This document shows, in pieces, positions 9,001 through 16,354 of a stretch of DNA of 64,000 nt. Positions within the stretch are counted from its first letter, which is position 1; every line of letters starts with the position of its first letter. The DNA comes from Bifidobacterium saguini DSM 23967 (GTDB lineage Bacteria > Actinomycetota > Actinomycetes > Actinomycetales > Bifidobacteriaceae). The notes under the pieces are model-generated. The model was not told the DNA's origin, did not search any database, and worked only from the letters and a program-made list of their open reading frames with translations. A program made the translations under genes and the position numbers. The stretch lies in the NCBI RefSeq assembly GCF_000741715.1, contig NZ_JGZN01000016.1, positions 1 to 64,000 of the forward strand. Reading direction: 5' to 3'.

Positions 9001-9652
9001 TGGCGTCCACGCCGAGCAGGCTGCGAACGAGACTGCCGAGCGCTCCGAAGAACCCGGTGAAGACGGATTGGCCACGGCTGATGCTGGAGAATCCTGCCGC
9101 GAACGAGCTGGCCATCGCCTTGAACGACACCGTGGCCTTGCCGTTGTTCATGGTGAGTTCGGATTCCGCCGCCTGCAGAACCTTTTTCGTTTCGGTGAGC
9201 TTGCGGGCTGCTTCGTTGGACTTCTCGAGCGCCACCGATTGGCGGAGTTGGGCCTGCTCGACCTTGATGGCTGCGGCTTGGGCCTGTGTGCTGTCAGCAC
9301 CGTATTTCGCAATGGCGGCGTTGAGCTTGTCCTGGGCTGCGGCGACTGCCACGGTGGACTGCTTATAGTTGAGGAGAGCGGCGGAGGCCTTGGAGGAGGC
9401 CTGCGCCACGTCCTTCTTGAACGGTTTGAGCACGTCATCGGCGAGCTGCTGGCCGGTGCTGCCTTTGAATCCGTTCTTGAAGGACGTGCCGAAGCGGCTG
9501 CCTATCTTCTTGCCGGTCCCGAATGCCTTGTCGAAGGTTTTCGACCCGGTTTTGCCGGCGTTCTTCATCTCCTTGTTCACGGCGTTTCGGAAGCCGTTCA
9601 TCACGGGGAATATGGAGATGTGGCCGGTGCCGACCTCTGCGCCTCCCGCCAT
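6053..9652 (-). CDS. Tail tape measure protein
   Basis: 1199 aa. The start at 9652 (MAGGAEVG) is preferred over the ATG eight codons upstream because CAAGGAGGAC sits just before it. Residues about 60-180 are a coiled coil. Near residues 430-560 is the conserved tape-measure core (YMNQVTSFAASLVSSLGGD, MSDNANKMGTDIGSIQQTYQ, NLKLGYGGTKSEMERLI). Residues about 660-1010 hold many hydrophobic segments. No lysozyme or peptidase motif was noticed. The length would fit a long non-contractile tail of roughly 180 nm by the usual rule of about 0.15 nm per residue. Confidence 0.95.
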   Translation of the reverse strand: MAGGAEVGTGHISIFPVMNGFRNAVNKEMKNAGKTGSKTFDKAFGTGKKIGSRFGTSFKNGFKGSTGQQLADDVLKPFKKDVAQASSKASAALLNYKQSTVAVAAAQDKLNAAIAKYGADSTQAQAAAIKVEQAQLRQSVALEKSNEAARKLTETKKVLQAAESELTMNNGKATVSFKAMASSFAAGFSSISRGQSVFTGFFGALGSLVRSLLGVDAIWKPLGAKISGFANTAVSKLSGFAVQLGAKIQTGLKGAISAAQQTLKGWGSSIASTVSGIAKPIGAAITAWTQPIRDWGSKTGTVIKNAVATWAAPIRSFGGKIGSAIGNVAGKVGQKLAPVANVAKNYFGNIATAAGAVWSKLPAGAQTAAGAIGSTLGGLASSAGNAFKNLASSAGSHLKSLATGAVAAVGAGITAIGATVLATGKQALAAYATWEQAVGGVDTLFADASGTVQKYASEAYKTAGIGANDYMNQVTSFAASLVSSLGGDTAKAAEMGNQAIIDMSDNANKMGTDIGSIQQTYQSLARGNYAMLDNLKLGYGGTKSEMERLISDANKLPGVLKDGNDLSIDSFSDVVEAISRVQKEMGISGTTAKEAATTIEGSVNSMKAAWQNWLAGLGNENADMGALSQQLAESIGTALKNILPRVGQIAKGVVKAIPALFSDLVTLLPKPFQNAINAIGNVFNGLGEMFKPAQNAIAPLIAAFAALGAGGIAPLLSKIPLLGGVLGGLSGPLAALGGPIGIVVAALGALIATTPKLREAFGEQVSALFERFKAEITSMQPAFDALVQSIQGMLKQIMPVITDAIGQLIPVAGAIIQTLLPLIPTIVEPLINGLTALMPVISQIVTSLLPPLTDAIAALLPLAAQIISMITQIASQVLAALMPVIQQIVDFIGQMAAVIGPIIQQLVPVIQQAVQGIVSLLQQLMPVIQGIVSVVGTVVSTIIGFITGSLLPAVQAMLPYVSGVINGISGVIQAVVGIVSGVISMVTSLINGDWQGAWNAFKSILSNASSGAGSALQGVISAIRGVFAGAGSLLKNAGQAIVQGLIDGITGMISKAGSAIKSVMDAISSFIPHSPAKRGPFSGSGWTPHRGRALVEGLVEGMDKASPEAAKSIRNAMTGISGAMTADSQIGTTATAIGTTALTAGASGGLMDLITEIRGLRSDLQAFHDDLGPTIAKYAPTMTIRETKRKLGIVQGGNR

Positions 9653-9672
9653 TGGAGTCCTCCTTGCTAGTG

Positions 9673-10014
9673 TCACATGCTGAATAGGGCGCTCTCATGG
9701 GCCTCGGTGTCATGGGGTTCCGCTGGAGCCGGATCATCCGGATTCTCGCTGCCGTCACGTGCATCCACCAGACCGTTGGCTCCTATGGCGTGCAGGATGG
9801 TGATGTCGGTGGCGTTCATGGGGAACGCGAGCCCCAACGCGGCGGCTCCCGTGTATGTCGTTGGGTCGACGCTCATGGCTTCGTGGAGGCTTATCGCGTC
9901 CGCGTAGCGTAGCCGTCGACCGAGGTCGCGTTCGAGGCTCCATCCGGCTTTGGCGAAGTCGGCGCGTACCTTCACACCGTCTTTGGATCTGAGGATTCGG
10001 CAGAATCCGGCGAT
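9673..10014 (-). CDS. gpT-like extension, expressed by -1 frameshift from the gpG-like gene
   Basis: This open frame has no convincing start codon of its own; the first possible one is a GTG at 9975 without a ribosome binding site. It is entered directly by a -1 slip at the GGGAAAA heptamer (10014-10020) of the preceding frame, giving IAGFCRILRSKDGVKVRADF and onward, 113 residues. The fusion would be 238 aa. Placement between major tail protein and tape measure is the normal site of the G/GT tail assembly chaperones of siphophages, which bind the tape measure and recruit tail tube subunits. Confidence 0.85.
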   Translation of the reverse strand: MAGFCRILRSKDGVKVRADFAKAGWSLERDLGRRLRYADAISLHEAMSVDPTTYTGAAALGLAFPMNATDITILHAIGANGLVDARDGSENPDDPAPAEPHDTEAHESALFSM

Positions 10015-10388
10015 TTTCCCAATTCGACGCCTTGGGTCTTCATCAGGGTGGCCCCGTAGTCCTGAAGCAGGTTGAACGCGATCTGTGTCGGCCCATCTTC
10101 GAGCTTCTTCGCCTGTTCCTCGCCGGCGAACTGGGCGAGGATGCGTTTGATCTGCTCGATGCTGTCGGTATCGTCGGTGGCGGATGAGAGCGCTTCGAAG
10201 TCATGGATGCTGAGGAACATCGGCAGCTTGTAGATGACTCCGCCGGGTGCGAGCGCCCAGTATTCATCGTTCTTGATGATGTGCCGGATCTTCATCTGCG
10301 AGGCGATGGCGGCGAGTGCGGCCTGCTCGTCGTCGTCGGTCCAGTTTTCGAAGTCTTCCGGGGTTGGCGTCCATTCTGTGGTGGCCAT
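9972..10388 (-). CDS. gpG-like tail assembly chaperone
   Basis: 138 aa from the ATG at 10388 (ATAGGAGAAC upstream). Acidic and helical (EDFENWTDDDEQAALAAIAS), with the tail LGKSPDSAESSDPKTV. The codons TTG GGA AAA near residue 125 place the slippery heptamer G GGA AAA in the correct phase for -1 frameshifting into the next frame. It lies after the major tail protein and before the tape measure, as expected. The unshifted protein is the short chaperone and the shifted one the G-T fusion. Confidence 0.9.
   Translation of the reverse strand: MATTEWTPTPEDFENWTDDDEQAALAAIASQMKIRHIIKNDEYWALAPGGVIYKLPMFLSIHDFEALSSATDDTDSIEQIKRILAQFAGEEQAKKLEDGPTQIAFNLLQDYGATLMKTQGVELGKSPDSAESSDPKTV
10014..10020 (-). 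promoter_or_regulatory. Programmed -1 ribosomal frameshift site, GGGAAAA
   Basis: On the minus strand the heptamer reads GGGAAAA and lies in the zero frame as G GGA AAA, the X XXY YYZ pattern. The -1 frame stays open from here to 9673 and continues the tail chaperone. Lambda G-T uses the closely related GGGAAAG. Confidence 0.85.
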
Positions 10389-10406
10389 GGTGTTCTCCTA
10401 TCGGTT

Positions 10407-10468
10407 TTCTCCCATCGGTGAGTGGGGTCCCTCGCATGCCGATGGGAGAAGAAGCTCATGCGAGGGAC
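10407..10468 (-). promoter_or_regulatory. Two interleaved 12-bp inverted repeats (possible RNA pseudoknot)
   Basis: Arms 10407-10418 and 10439-10450 are perfectly complementary over 12 bases, and arms 10427-10438 and 10457-10468 over another 12. They interleave, with zero bases between 10438 and 10439, so an RNA could form either hairpin or an H-type pseudoknot with connecting loops of 6 and 8 bases. The element fills the gap between the major tail protein stop and the gpG-like start. Confidence 0.7.
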
Positions 10469-10475
10469 GTTCGGT

Positions 10476-11084
10476 TTACTTGCCGGTTTCCGTGGCGGTG
10501 GTTGGCGTGTAGTAGGACTGCAGGTAGCGGCTGTTGCCGTTGTCGACGATGCTGTCCTTCTGCCAGGTGGTGGTCAGTGCGATGCCGGAGACCTCGCCTC
10601 GCGTGTCCTGCGCGGGTTCGCTTCCGGTGGTTTGCAAGACGCCGAGGCGGCGGCGGATGGTGCCGGTCTTGTAGTGGGTTTCCTGATATGCGATCCACTT
10701 GGAGTCCTGGATGGTGTCAGAGACGTGGTAGACGCCATCGGCATCCGGTGTGCCGATGGTCATGCCTCGCACGGTTTCGTTGTCTTCTGCGACAGTGAAA
10801 GCGAGGGTGAGGTTCGGGTCGGCGTTGAGCATGTATCCGGGCTGGTGGAATTCGGTGGCGTCGTCGGAGTCGCGTGCATCCTGTGGTGCGCCGTCGCTGG
10901 TGATGAGGCCGACCGCGTGCCCCTTGCTGAAAATGTCCTTGAGCGTGGTGATCGGGTCTGCCACGGTCTTGGCGATCATGGATGCGGTGAGCTTCGCGGC
11001 TGGATCGTATGGCGCGATGATGATCTTGGATGAGGTTACGTACTTGACCGCTGTCAGGTCATTGCCTTGTGCGTCTGCTGTCAT
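10476..11084 (-). CDS. Major tail protein
   Basis: 202 aa from the ATG at 11084, with GAAAGGAACC upstream. The position between the tail completion genes and the G/GT chaperones, the size, and the beta-rich sequence (SSKIIIAPYDPAAKLTAS, NLTLAFTVAEDNETVRGM) fit the major tail tube subunit of siphophages. It ends in a Thr-rich tail and is followed by an unusual structured RNA segment that may shape expression of this abundant protein relative to the genes that follow. Confidence 0.85.
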   Translation of the reverse strand: MTADAQGNDLTAVKYVTSSKIIIAPYDPAAKLTASMIAKTVADPITTLKDIFSKGHAVGLITSDGAPQDARDSDDATEFHQPGYMLNADPNLTLAFTVAEDNETVRGMTIGTPDADGVYHVSDTIQDSKWIAYQETHYKTGTIRRRLGVLQTTGSEPAQDTRGEVSGIALTTTWQKDSIVDNGNSRYLQSYYTPTTATETGK

Positions 11085-11114
11085 GATGGTTCCTTTCGGT
11101 GGTTGTTGGTTTGG

Positions 11115-11528
11115 TTATTGGATTTCACCGATCACCGAATAGGCGATGATCAGGTAGTAGTGGGCCGTGGACTCGTTCTCCGGCACCACGTAGGGGCCGT
11201 TGCATTGGGAGTGGTCGACCGCTATGACGGGTGAGTTTTCGACGAATGCGATGGCATCGTCCGTGAGCAGGGCTTGGATTCGTCGTGAGAGATCCTTGCA
11301 TGGCTTGTCACGGGAACGGGTCCACCCGTAGACGTTGATGCCGATGGTGCGATCGAACTGGGCGAGACCGTCTCCGGCTCCAGAGTCGTCGCGGATGGTG
11401 ACGAGCGGATGATCGCCGCGGTAGTTTTCCGGCTTGCGGTTGTCGAATTGCAGTCCGTCAACGTCGTAGATCCGGTTTCGCAGATAATCGCAGAGCCATT
11501 GCTCGAGGTCGGGTGAGAGCACGCTCAT
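11115..11528 (-). CDS. Tail terminator / minor head-tail protein
   Basis: 137 aa; the ATG at 11528 overlaps the previous gene's stop as ATGA. The start PDLEQWLCDYLRNRI and the beta segments (VTIRDDSGAGDG, TIGINVYGWTR) match the general look of tail terminator or gp11-type proteins that cap the tail tube before joining the head. The place directly before the major tail protein supports this. The exact family was not confirmed. Confidence 0.7.
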   Translation of the reverse strand: MSVLSPDLEQWLCDYLRNRIYDVDGLQFDNRKPENYRGDHPLVTIRDDSGAGDGLAQFDRTIGINVYGWTRSRDKPCKDLSRRIQALLTDDAIAFVENSPVIAVDHSQCNGPYVVPENESTAHYYLIIAYSVIGEIQ

Positions 11529-11830
11529 GGCTTCGCCTGTTTCAAAGCGTTGACGAGATTGCCGGTCTGCGATTCGATGAGCATGGTCTTCTCATCGGTG
11601 CCGACCACCATGTAGGTGGTGCGGTGCGCGTGCTGTACGGCCTCCACCTGCAGCCCGTCTCGATAGGCTCCGGTATCCACCGGGGCGTTCGCCTTGGCGA
11701 TGTTGAGGGCTTTCTCGGCCGCTCCTCTGGTCAGGGCCTGCACACCTGGTGATTTCAGGACAGAGTCAAAGAACTCGTCATTGAAGTTGACGAGAATATG
11801 GTCTCCTTTGAATGTTCCCCATTGAGCCAT
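11525..11830 (-). CDS. HK97 gp10-like tail component
   Basis: 101 aa from the ATG at 11830, with GGAGGGG eleven bases upstream. The segment ALNIAKANAPVDTGAYRDGL is the hallmark A.....APVDTG..R pattern of the HK97 gp10/minor tail family, followed by VVGTDEKTMLIESQTGNL. It is a head-tail joining component acting between stopper and terminator. Overlaps by ATGA with the next gene indicate coupled translation. Confidence 0.85.
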   Translation of the reverse strand: MAQWGTFKGDHILVNFNDEFFDSVLKSPGVQALTRGAAEKALNIAKANAPVDTGAYRDGLQVEAVQHAHRTTYMVVGTDEKTMLIESQTGNLVNALKQAKP

Positions 11831-11837
11831 AGCTACG

Positions 11838-12233
11838 TCATCCCCTCCATTCGGTGAGTTGGATTTCGAGTGTGGGCTGCCATCCGCTGAACGCGTTCGC
11901 ATCGTTCGAGGGGAAACCGCTGACCTCCCATAGGCGGCCGTCATCCGGCATGGCTCTGATGCGGTCGCCTATGCGCACATCGGCTTTGGGATTGTCGATG
12001 GTGAGCACGGCGGTGCTGGTGGTCTGCATATCCAGCGCATCGGGAAGCCGCGTGCTGGTGGAGGATGCGAGCGCGCCGCGAAGCTCGATGATGTCGGGGT
12101 GCGTCCAGTCCTCATCGGTTTGTTTCGGGTTCATGGCGCGGGGTATGCGTCTGGCACGCAAGCGTTGGAAATTGGTGGCTCCAAGAAGTGAGAATCCGCC
12201 TGGATTGTTGGTGATGTAGTCGAGCGCGTTCAT
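11838..12233 (-). CDS. Phage head closure (stopper) protein
   Basis: 131 aa. The ATG at 12233 is chosen because it forms an ATGA overlap with the connector gene stop and has GGGGAGCC upstream; an ATG six codons earlier is possible. The fold hints are beta-barrel segments (TAVLTIDNPKADVRIGDRIR, GRLWEVSGFPSNDANAFSGW, LEIQLTEWRG), which resemble head closure proteins of the SPP1 gp16/HK97 type. Order in the operon supports the call. Confidence 0.7.
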   Translation of the reverse strand: MNALDYITNNPGGFSLLGATNFQRLRARRIPRAMNPKQTDEDWTHPDIIELRGALASSTSTRLPDALDMQTTSTAVLTIDNPKADVRIGDRIRAMPDDGRLWEVSGFPSNDANAFSGWQPTLEIQLTEWRG

Positions 12234-12784
12234 ATCGTACGGGCTCCCCATGTGAGCCTGTATGGATCAAGTTGGCGTTTTTCCGCTTCGAACAGTTGCA
12301 GTCCTATTGGGGCGCCGCCGTTGGTGATGTAGCTGATGCTGCTGCCGTTGGTGCTTTGCGAGGCTATCATCGGCGCCGGTGCAGTGGCGGCGCGTTTGGC
12401 GAGGGAGAGCGTGAGCGCATGCAGTTCGGGCACGTCTTCGGGATTCCAGCCGTCGGTGAGTGTGACTCGTATGGCTCCGGGTCTGTCCGGCAGCACGCCG
12501 TGCCGGAGCACCACGGTTCCTTTCTCTGACCAGTCGATGTCATCGACGTGGTTGATGCCGCCGTACTCGAGGCCGATGATGTCGGTGACGTGGCTGCTGG
12601 GGAGTATGAGTGTGCCGCCGCCGTAGCCGTCGATGCGGATGGTGTGCGTCCAGCTGGGCGTGACGTGCCATCCGCATTCGCGGCGGATGGCGGCTTGGGC
12701 TGCACGTAGGAAGAAGAGCCCGTCCGTGGTGAACTCGCCGGGATTCTCGATGATGTCCGGGGTGACTTTGGAGACGTCTGCCAT
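12230..12784 (-). CDS. Head-tail connector (gp6-like adaptor)
   Basis: 184 aa from the ATG at 12784 (AAAGGAGAGC upstream). It follows the major capsid gene, where the adaptor ring protein normally lies. The N-terminal helices (FFLRAAQAAIRRECGWHV) and the beta region with a DGWNPEDVPELHALTLSLAKR segment agree with phage connector proteins that bind under the portal. Confidence 0.75.
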   Translation of the reverse strand: MADVSKVTPDIIENPGEFTTDGLFFLRAAQAAIRRECGWHVTPSWTHTIRIDGYGGGTLILPSSHVTDIIGLEYGGINHVDDIDWSEKGTVVLRHGVLPDRPGAIRVTLTDGWNPEDVPELHALTLSLAKRAATAPAPMIASQSTNGSSISYITNGGAPIGLQLFEAEKRQLDPYRLTWGARTI

Positions 12785-12811
12785 CGGGCTCTCCTTTCCT
12801 GTGACTGGTGG

Positions 12812-14053
12812 TTACTTCGTGGTCGTGGCCGGCTTGCCGAGGGTGACCTTGACGAAGGCCTTCGGGTATTTCACCTGCAGGGTGAGGCGTTCCTTGAGGC
12901 GGATGGCGACCTTGTCGTTGATGAAGTAGTCGGCGTGCGCGTTGGTGGATTCGATGCGCAGTCCGCCCTTGCGCAGCACCTTGCCACCGGCCTTGAACGC
13001 TCCGACGAGCGCGGTGCCGGGTGCGATGGCTTCGGTGACCACGGTCTTGACGCCCCACAGCGGAGGATCCTGCATAATGCCGCCCTGACCGTACTGGCCG
13101 GTGAAGAATCCGCCGCCGAAGTACTGGCCATTCGCGTCCTTGGACAGGCGGATGGCTTCGTAGTCGGTGGGGTTGATGACGATGCCATCGGGCTGGAAGC
13201 CGGTCGCTGTGGCGATGAGCTTGCGGCATTTGAAGATGCGGTCCGCGTCGGAATCCGCGCCTTGGCCAAGAGTCTGGATCTCTCGGTTGAACAGGCCGTC
13301 GATGTTGTTGTCGGCTCCATCGCCGGAGAGCAGCTGGGTCTCTTCGAGCAACTGGATGTTGTATGCGGCGAAGTCGGTGATCTCGCTGCGCAGCCAGTCG
13401 AGGTCGTCGAGCATGTTGTCGGACACGGCGAACCAGCCGGCGACCTCCTTGAGATCGTCGGTCTTCCACGATGGATCCGGGAAGTGCAGCTGGGGTTTGA
13501 GACCGCCTTCGGCGACGGTGCCCGCACTGCCCTCTAATTCGCCGAACACCGGATACTTGACGGCGTTCGTGGAAGCTCCCATGGTGCCCTGGCTGAACAG
13601 ATCGGCAACCACGAGCGGACGCTGATACGGGAACACGGCCTGGGTGTCGGTCTGCACCGTGTAGGGTGCGAACGCCCCGGTGGAGTCGCCCACGGTCTGC
13701 GTGTCCGTGTTCGCCTTGAATTCGACCGCATAGCCGGCCTTGAGACGAGTGCCCACGTTCTTCGCATACGACTTGACGAACAGGTCGCCGGCGCTCTTGG
13801 CCGGGGACTCATCGTTCTGGCCACCGGTATCGTTGCCGGTCGGGGTCGACGTGGCGGCGAGCGCGCCAATCTTGGCGATCATCTGCGCCTGGTCTTCGGC
13901 CTTGCTGATCTGCTGGTCGAGCTGGTCGACCTGGTCGAGCAGCTGCTTGATGGCGGTGGCGTCATCATCGCTGATTTCCCCGGCCTTGAGTCCGGTTTGC
14001 TTCTCCTTGAGCTGCGCCATCAGCGCGGCTCGCTTTTCGATGAGAGTGGACAT
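12812..14053 (-). CDS. Major capsid protein, HK97 family
   Basis: 413 aa from the ATG at 14053 with GGAGAGTAGGC upstream. Residues 1 to about 85 form a charged coiled coil (MSTLIEKRAALMAQLKEKQT), the delta/scaffold domain. The rest has HK97 capsid features: FSQGTMGASTNAVKYPVFGE, the A-loop region near AGWFAVSDNMLDDLDWLRSE, and VRL-type C-terminus (RLKERLTLQVKYPKAFVKV). The delta domain is probably removed by the protease encoded just upstream. Confidence 0.95.
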   Translation of the reverse strand: MSTLIEKRAALMAQLKEKQTGLKAGEISDDDATAIKQLLDQVDQLDQQISKAEDQAQMIAKIGALAATSTPTGNDTGGQNDESPAKSAGDLFVKSYAKNVGTRLKAGYAVEFKANTDTQTVGDSTGAFAPYTVQTDTQAVFPYQRPLVVADLFSQGTMGASTNAVKYPVFGELEGSAGTVAEGGLKPQLHFPDPSWKTDDLKEVAGWFAVSDNMLDDLDWLRSEITDFAAYNIQLLEETQLLSGDGADNNIDGLFNREIQTLGQGADSDADRIFKCRKLIATATGFQPDGIVINPTDYEAIRLSKDANGQYFGGGFFTGQYGQGGIMQDPPLWGVKTVVTEAIAPGTALVGAFKAGGKVLRKGGLRIESTNAHADYFINDKVAIRLKERLTLQVKYPKAFVKVTLGKPATTTK

Positions 14054-14055
14054 GC

Positions 14056-14853
14056 CTACTCTCCTTTCTGCCCTTTGAGGGCGATTCGAATGGCGAGGTC
14101 GAGCGCTTCCGCTTCGGCTTTCCGGTTGGTCTCCTCGGACTTGGCCCCTTGGGGCTCCTCGTTCTTGGACTTGTCCGGCTCCGATGCCTTCGCACCGTCG
14201 CTCTGGTTGTTTTCCTGCTCCTGGCTGGCCGTCGCCGATGCCAGGAAATCCTTCATCTGTTTGGACGCCGCCTCCAGCTGTTCGGAGATGGCGGTGAGCA
14301 TGTCCATGTTCGCGACGCTGAGCATGCGGCCGGCCTTGGCGAATTGTTCGCCTATGCTTTTGATGGCGACGACGCTGGTGTCCTGGTTGGCGCCGATGGG
14401 CACGAAGCTGGCCTCGTATACGGTGAGCTTCCTGAGCTCGTTGGCCTTGGTGCCGTCGTCCAATGTGACGGTGCCTTCGTCGTCCACGTCGAACGCGAAG
14501 GAGAGCTGCGAGATTCGTTTGGCCTTCACGAGCCGGTAGGTCTGTGCGGCCTTTGGTGAATCCATGTCGAAGCTGCCGTGGATCCACCATCCGTGGTCGT
14601 CTTCGCCCATGTCGGTGACGCCTCCGATGTTGTAGTCGGGGTCGTCCATGCGATGCCCGTAGAGCACGGGCATGGTGTTGCCGCTTTCCTTCCAGTGCGT
14701 GATGCTGTCAAGGAATGCTCCGGGAGCGACCACGTCGCCGTAGCAGTCGGGTTGGCGGGTGAACGTGCTGGGGTAGGCGATGAATTCGCCTTCCTGCAGG
14801 TCGTCCGCCTCATCGTTGGTTTTGAACCGGCAATCAAGCTGTTTGGTCCGCAT
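14056..14853 (-). CDS. HK97-type prohead maturation protease
   Basis: 265 aa from the ATG at 14853 (GAAGGAGC upstream). Residues 20-160 match the U35 protease family: GEFIAYPSTFTRQPDCYGDV, GHRMDD (putative catalytic His), LSFAFDVDDE and LTVYEASFVPIGAN (SFV segment; the Ser is the likely nucleophile). The last 70 residues are a low-complexity charged tail. It removes the scaffold domain of the capsid protein during head maturation. The gene overlaps the portal by 20 bases. Confidence 0.92.
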   Translation of the reverse strand: MRTKQLDCRFKTNDEADDLQEGEFIAYPSTFTRQPDCYGDVVAPGAFLDSITHWKESGNTMPVLYGHRMDDPDYNIGGVTDMGEDDHGWWIHGSFDMDSPKAAQTYRLVKAKRISQLSFAFDVDDEGTVTLDDGTKANELRKLTVYEASFVPIGANQDTSVVAIKSIGEQFAKAGRMLSVANMDMLTAISEQLEAASKQMKDFLASATASQEQENNQSDGAKASEPDKSKNEEPQGAKSEETNRKAEAEALDLAIRIALKGQKGE

Positions 14854-16339
14854 GCTGTTGCTCCTTCGCGTAGTCGTCATGGGCTTTGCGGGTTTCATTC
14901 AATGCGATGAGTCCGCTGTTGAACTGGTCGATGTGTGCGGTGGTCAGGTCGGATTGGAGCTCGTTCTGCCATTTGAGCCAGCCGATGTCTTCCACATCGA
15001 TGCCGGCGCCGAGTTTGCTGCGCACGCTTTTGCCGAGTCTTGCCTTCCACATGGCGATGATGCGGTTCTTCGCGGTTTCGTCCCCATCGGATGGGGGTCG
15101 TATCGGATCGCCGCCGTCTTGCGGGCTTGCTTGCCCGCCTTGGGTGACGTTGAGCGGCACCGTGAGGCTGTCGCCGCCTTCGATGCGTGGCAGGTTCTGC
15201 GTGGCTCGGGCTTCGTTGGGTGTGATCCATGGGGCTCCCACCGATGTGGAGAGCACGCTGGCCTGTTCTTCGAAGTCGCCGCTGAGTTTCGCGCGGATGT
15301 CGAATTCCACGTAGTCGAGAGGGTCGGAGCCGACCATCGGGGCGAGGAACGTGTTGAGCCGGTCCTCGATCATGCGCATGGTCGGGCCTAGGGTCTCGCT
15401 GTAGAGCATCTTGCGGAACTCTTTGGTATTGGAGAAGTTCGCGTTGTCGAGGATGCCGACCATTACCGGGCTCACGTGATAGATGCTGGCCACGGTCTGC
15501 AGGCTGAGTTTCGTGACTTCGCTGAATTCTTCCTCGCGCGCATTGAAGCCGAGTCGTTTGAGCTCCATGCCGTCTTCAAGCAGCGGGGTGCTGCCGGCGC
15601 GGGCTCCCTTGTCGGTGAATTCCTTCCAATCACGGGCGAAGCGTTCGCGGGCCGTGTCATCCCATGGCGGAGCATCTTTCGGTCTGACGAGAACGGTGCC
15701 CACTCGGCCGCCTCGTTGCCATGTCTGCGTGCGGTAGCTCCACGCTTGGATCTGCTCGTTGATGATGTCCTTCAACGCCATGACAGGCGTGACCCCGTTG
15801 GTCGGGTCGGTGGGATTCCAACCGTGGAACACCAGCATGTTCTCGGCCGGCACGTCGAACCAGCCTCGGCCGAGCCCCGTATCCACACGGTAGGAAGCCG
15901 GAGCGAACACGCTGCCTTCCTGTTTGGCCGTCACCCACGATGGTGGTATCGGCCTGATCTGCCAGCCTCCGAATTTCTCCACGTCCCGTTCCGGGGATTG
16001 GGTGACGATCCAGTAGGCCACGTCATGCAGAGCCAAATCCGCAGTGAGCTGGCGGAGCAGTTCGAAGCCGGTCATGTCCGGGTTCGGCTGCTTGAGCAGG
16101 TTGATGAGAGGCGAATCCGTGACACGCTGGCGGTCGGTGTCGGAGATTCTGCGGAACTCCTTCAATCCGACCTGCGCAACGTTGTCGGCGAGGAAACTGA
16201 TGACCGTGCGCAGATGAGGCTGGGTTTTGTACAGCTCGGTCTCCGATTGGCCTTGGATGATGGTCATCGCGTCAGCCATATCGAAGCTGATGTGATATGT
16301 GGGACGGAATATGTCGGTGAGTTTCTGCCAGATGCCCAA
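14834..16339 (-). CDS. Portal protein, HK97 family, TTG start
   Basis: 501 aa. The start codon is TTG (complement of 16337-16339), eight bases after GGAGG. Motifs of the family are present: TVISFLADNVAQVGLKEFRR, DVAYWIVTQSPER, VFHGWNPTDPTNGVTPVMAL and ASIYHVSPVMVGILDNANFS. It forms the dodecameric DNA gate, binding the terminase on one side and the connector on the other. The rare TTG may limit its dose, since only 12 copies are needed per head. Confidence 0.95.
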   Translation of the reverse strand: MGIWQKLTDIFRPTYHISFDMADAMTIIQGQSETELYKTQPHLRTVISFLADNVAQVGLKEFRRISDTDRQRVTDSPLINLLKQPNPDMTGFELLRQLTADLALHDVAYWIVTQSPERDVEKFGGWQIRPIPPSWVTAKQEGSVFAPASYRVDTGLGRGWFDVPAENMLVFHGWNPTDPTNGVTPVMALKDIINEQIQAWSYRTQTWQRGGRVGTVLVRPKDAPPWDDTARERFARDWKEFTDKGARAGSTPLLEDGMELKRLGFNAREEEFSEVTKLSLQTVASIYHVSPVMVGILDNANFSNTKEFRKMLYSETLGPTMRMIEDRLNTFLAPMVGSDPLDYVEFDIRAKLSGDFEEQASVLSTSVGAPWITPNEARATQNLPRIEGGDSLTVPLNVTQGGQASPQDGGDPIRPPSDGDETAKNRIIAMWKARLGKSVRSKLGAGIDVEDIGWLKWQNELQSDLTTAHIDQFNSGLIALNETRKAHDDYAKEQQHADQTA

Positions 16340-16354
16340 GATTCAACCTCCTTC

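Noticed and set aside
9673-9975. Independent gene for the second tail chaperone with a GTG start
   Set aside because: No ribosome binding site precedes the GTG, and an in-phase slippery site links the frame to the previous gene.
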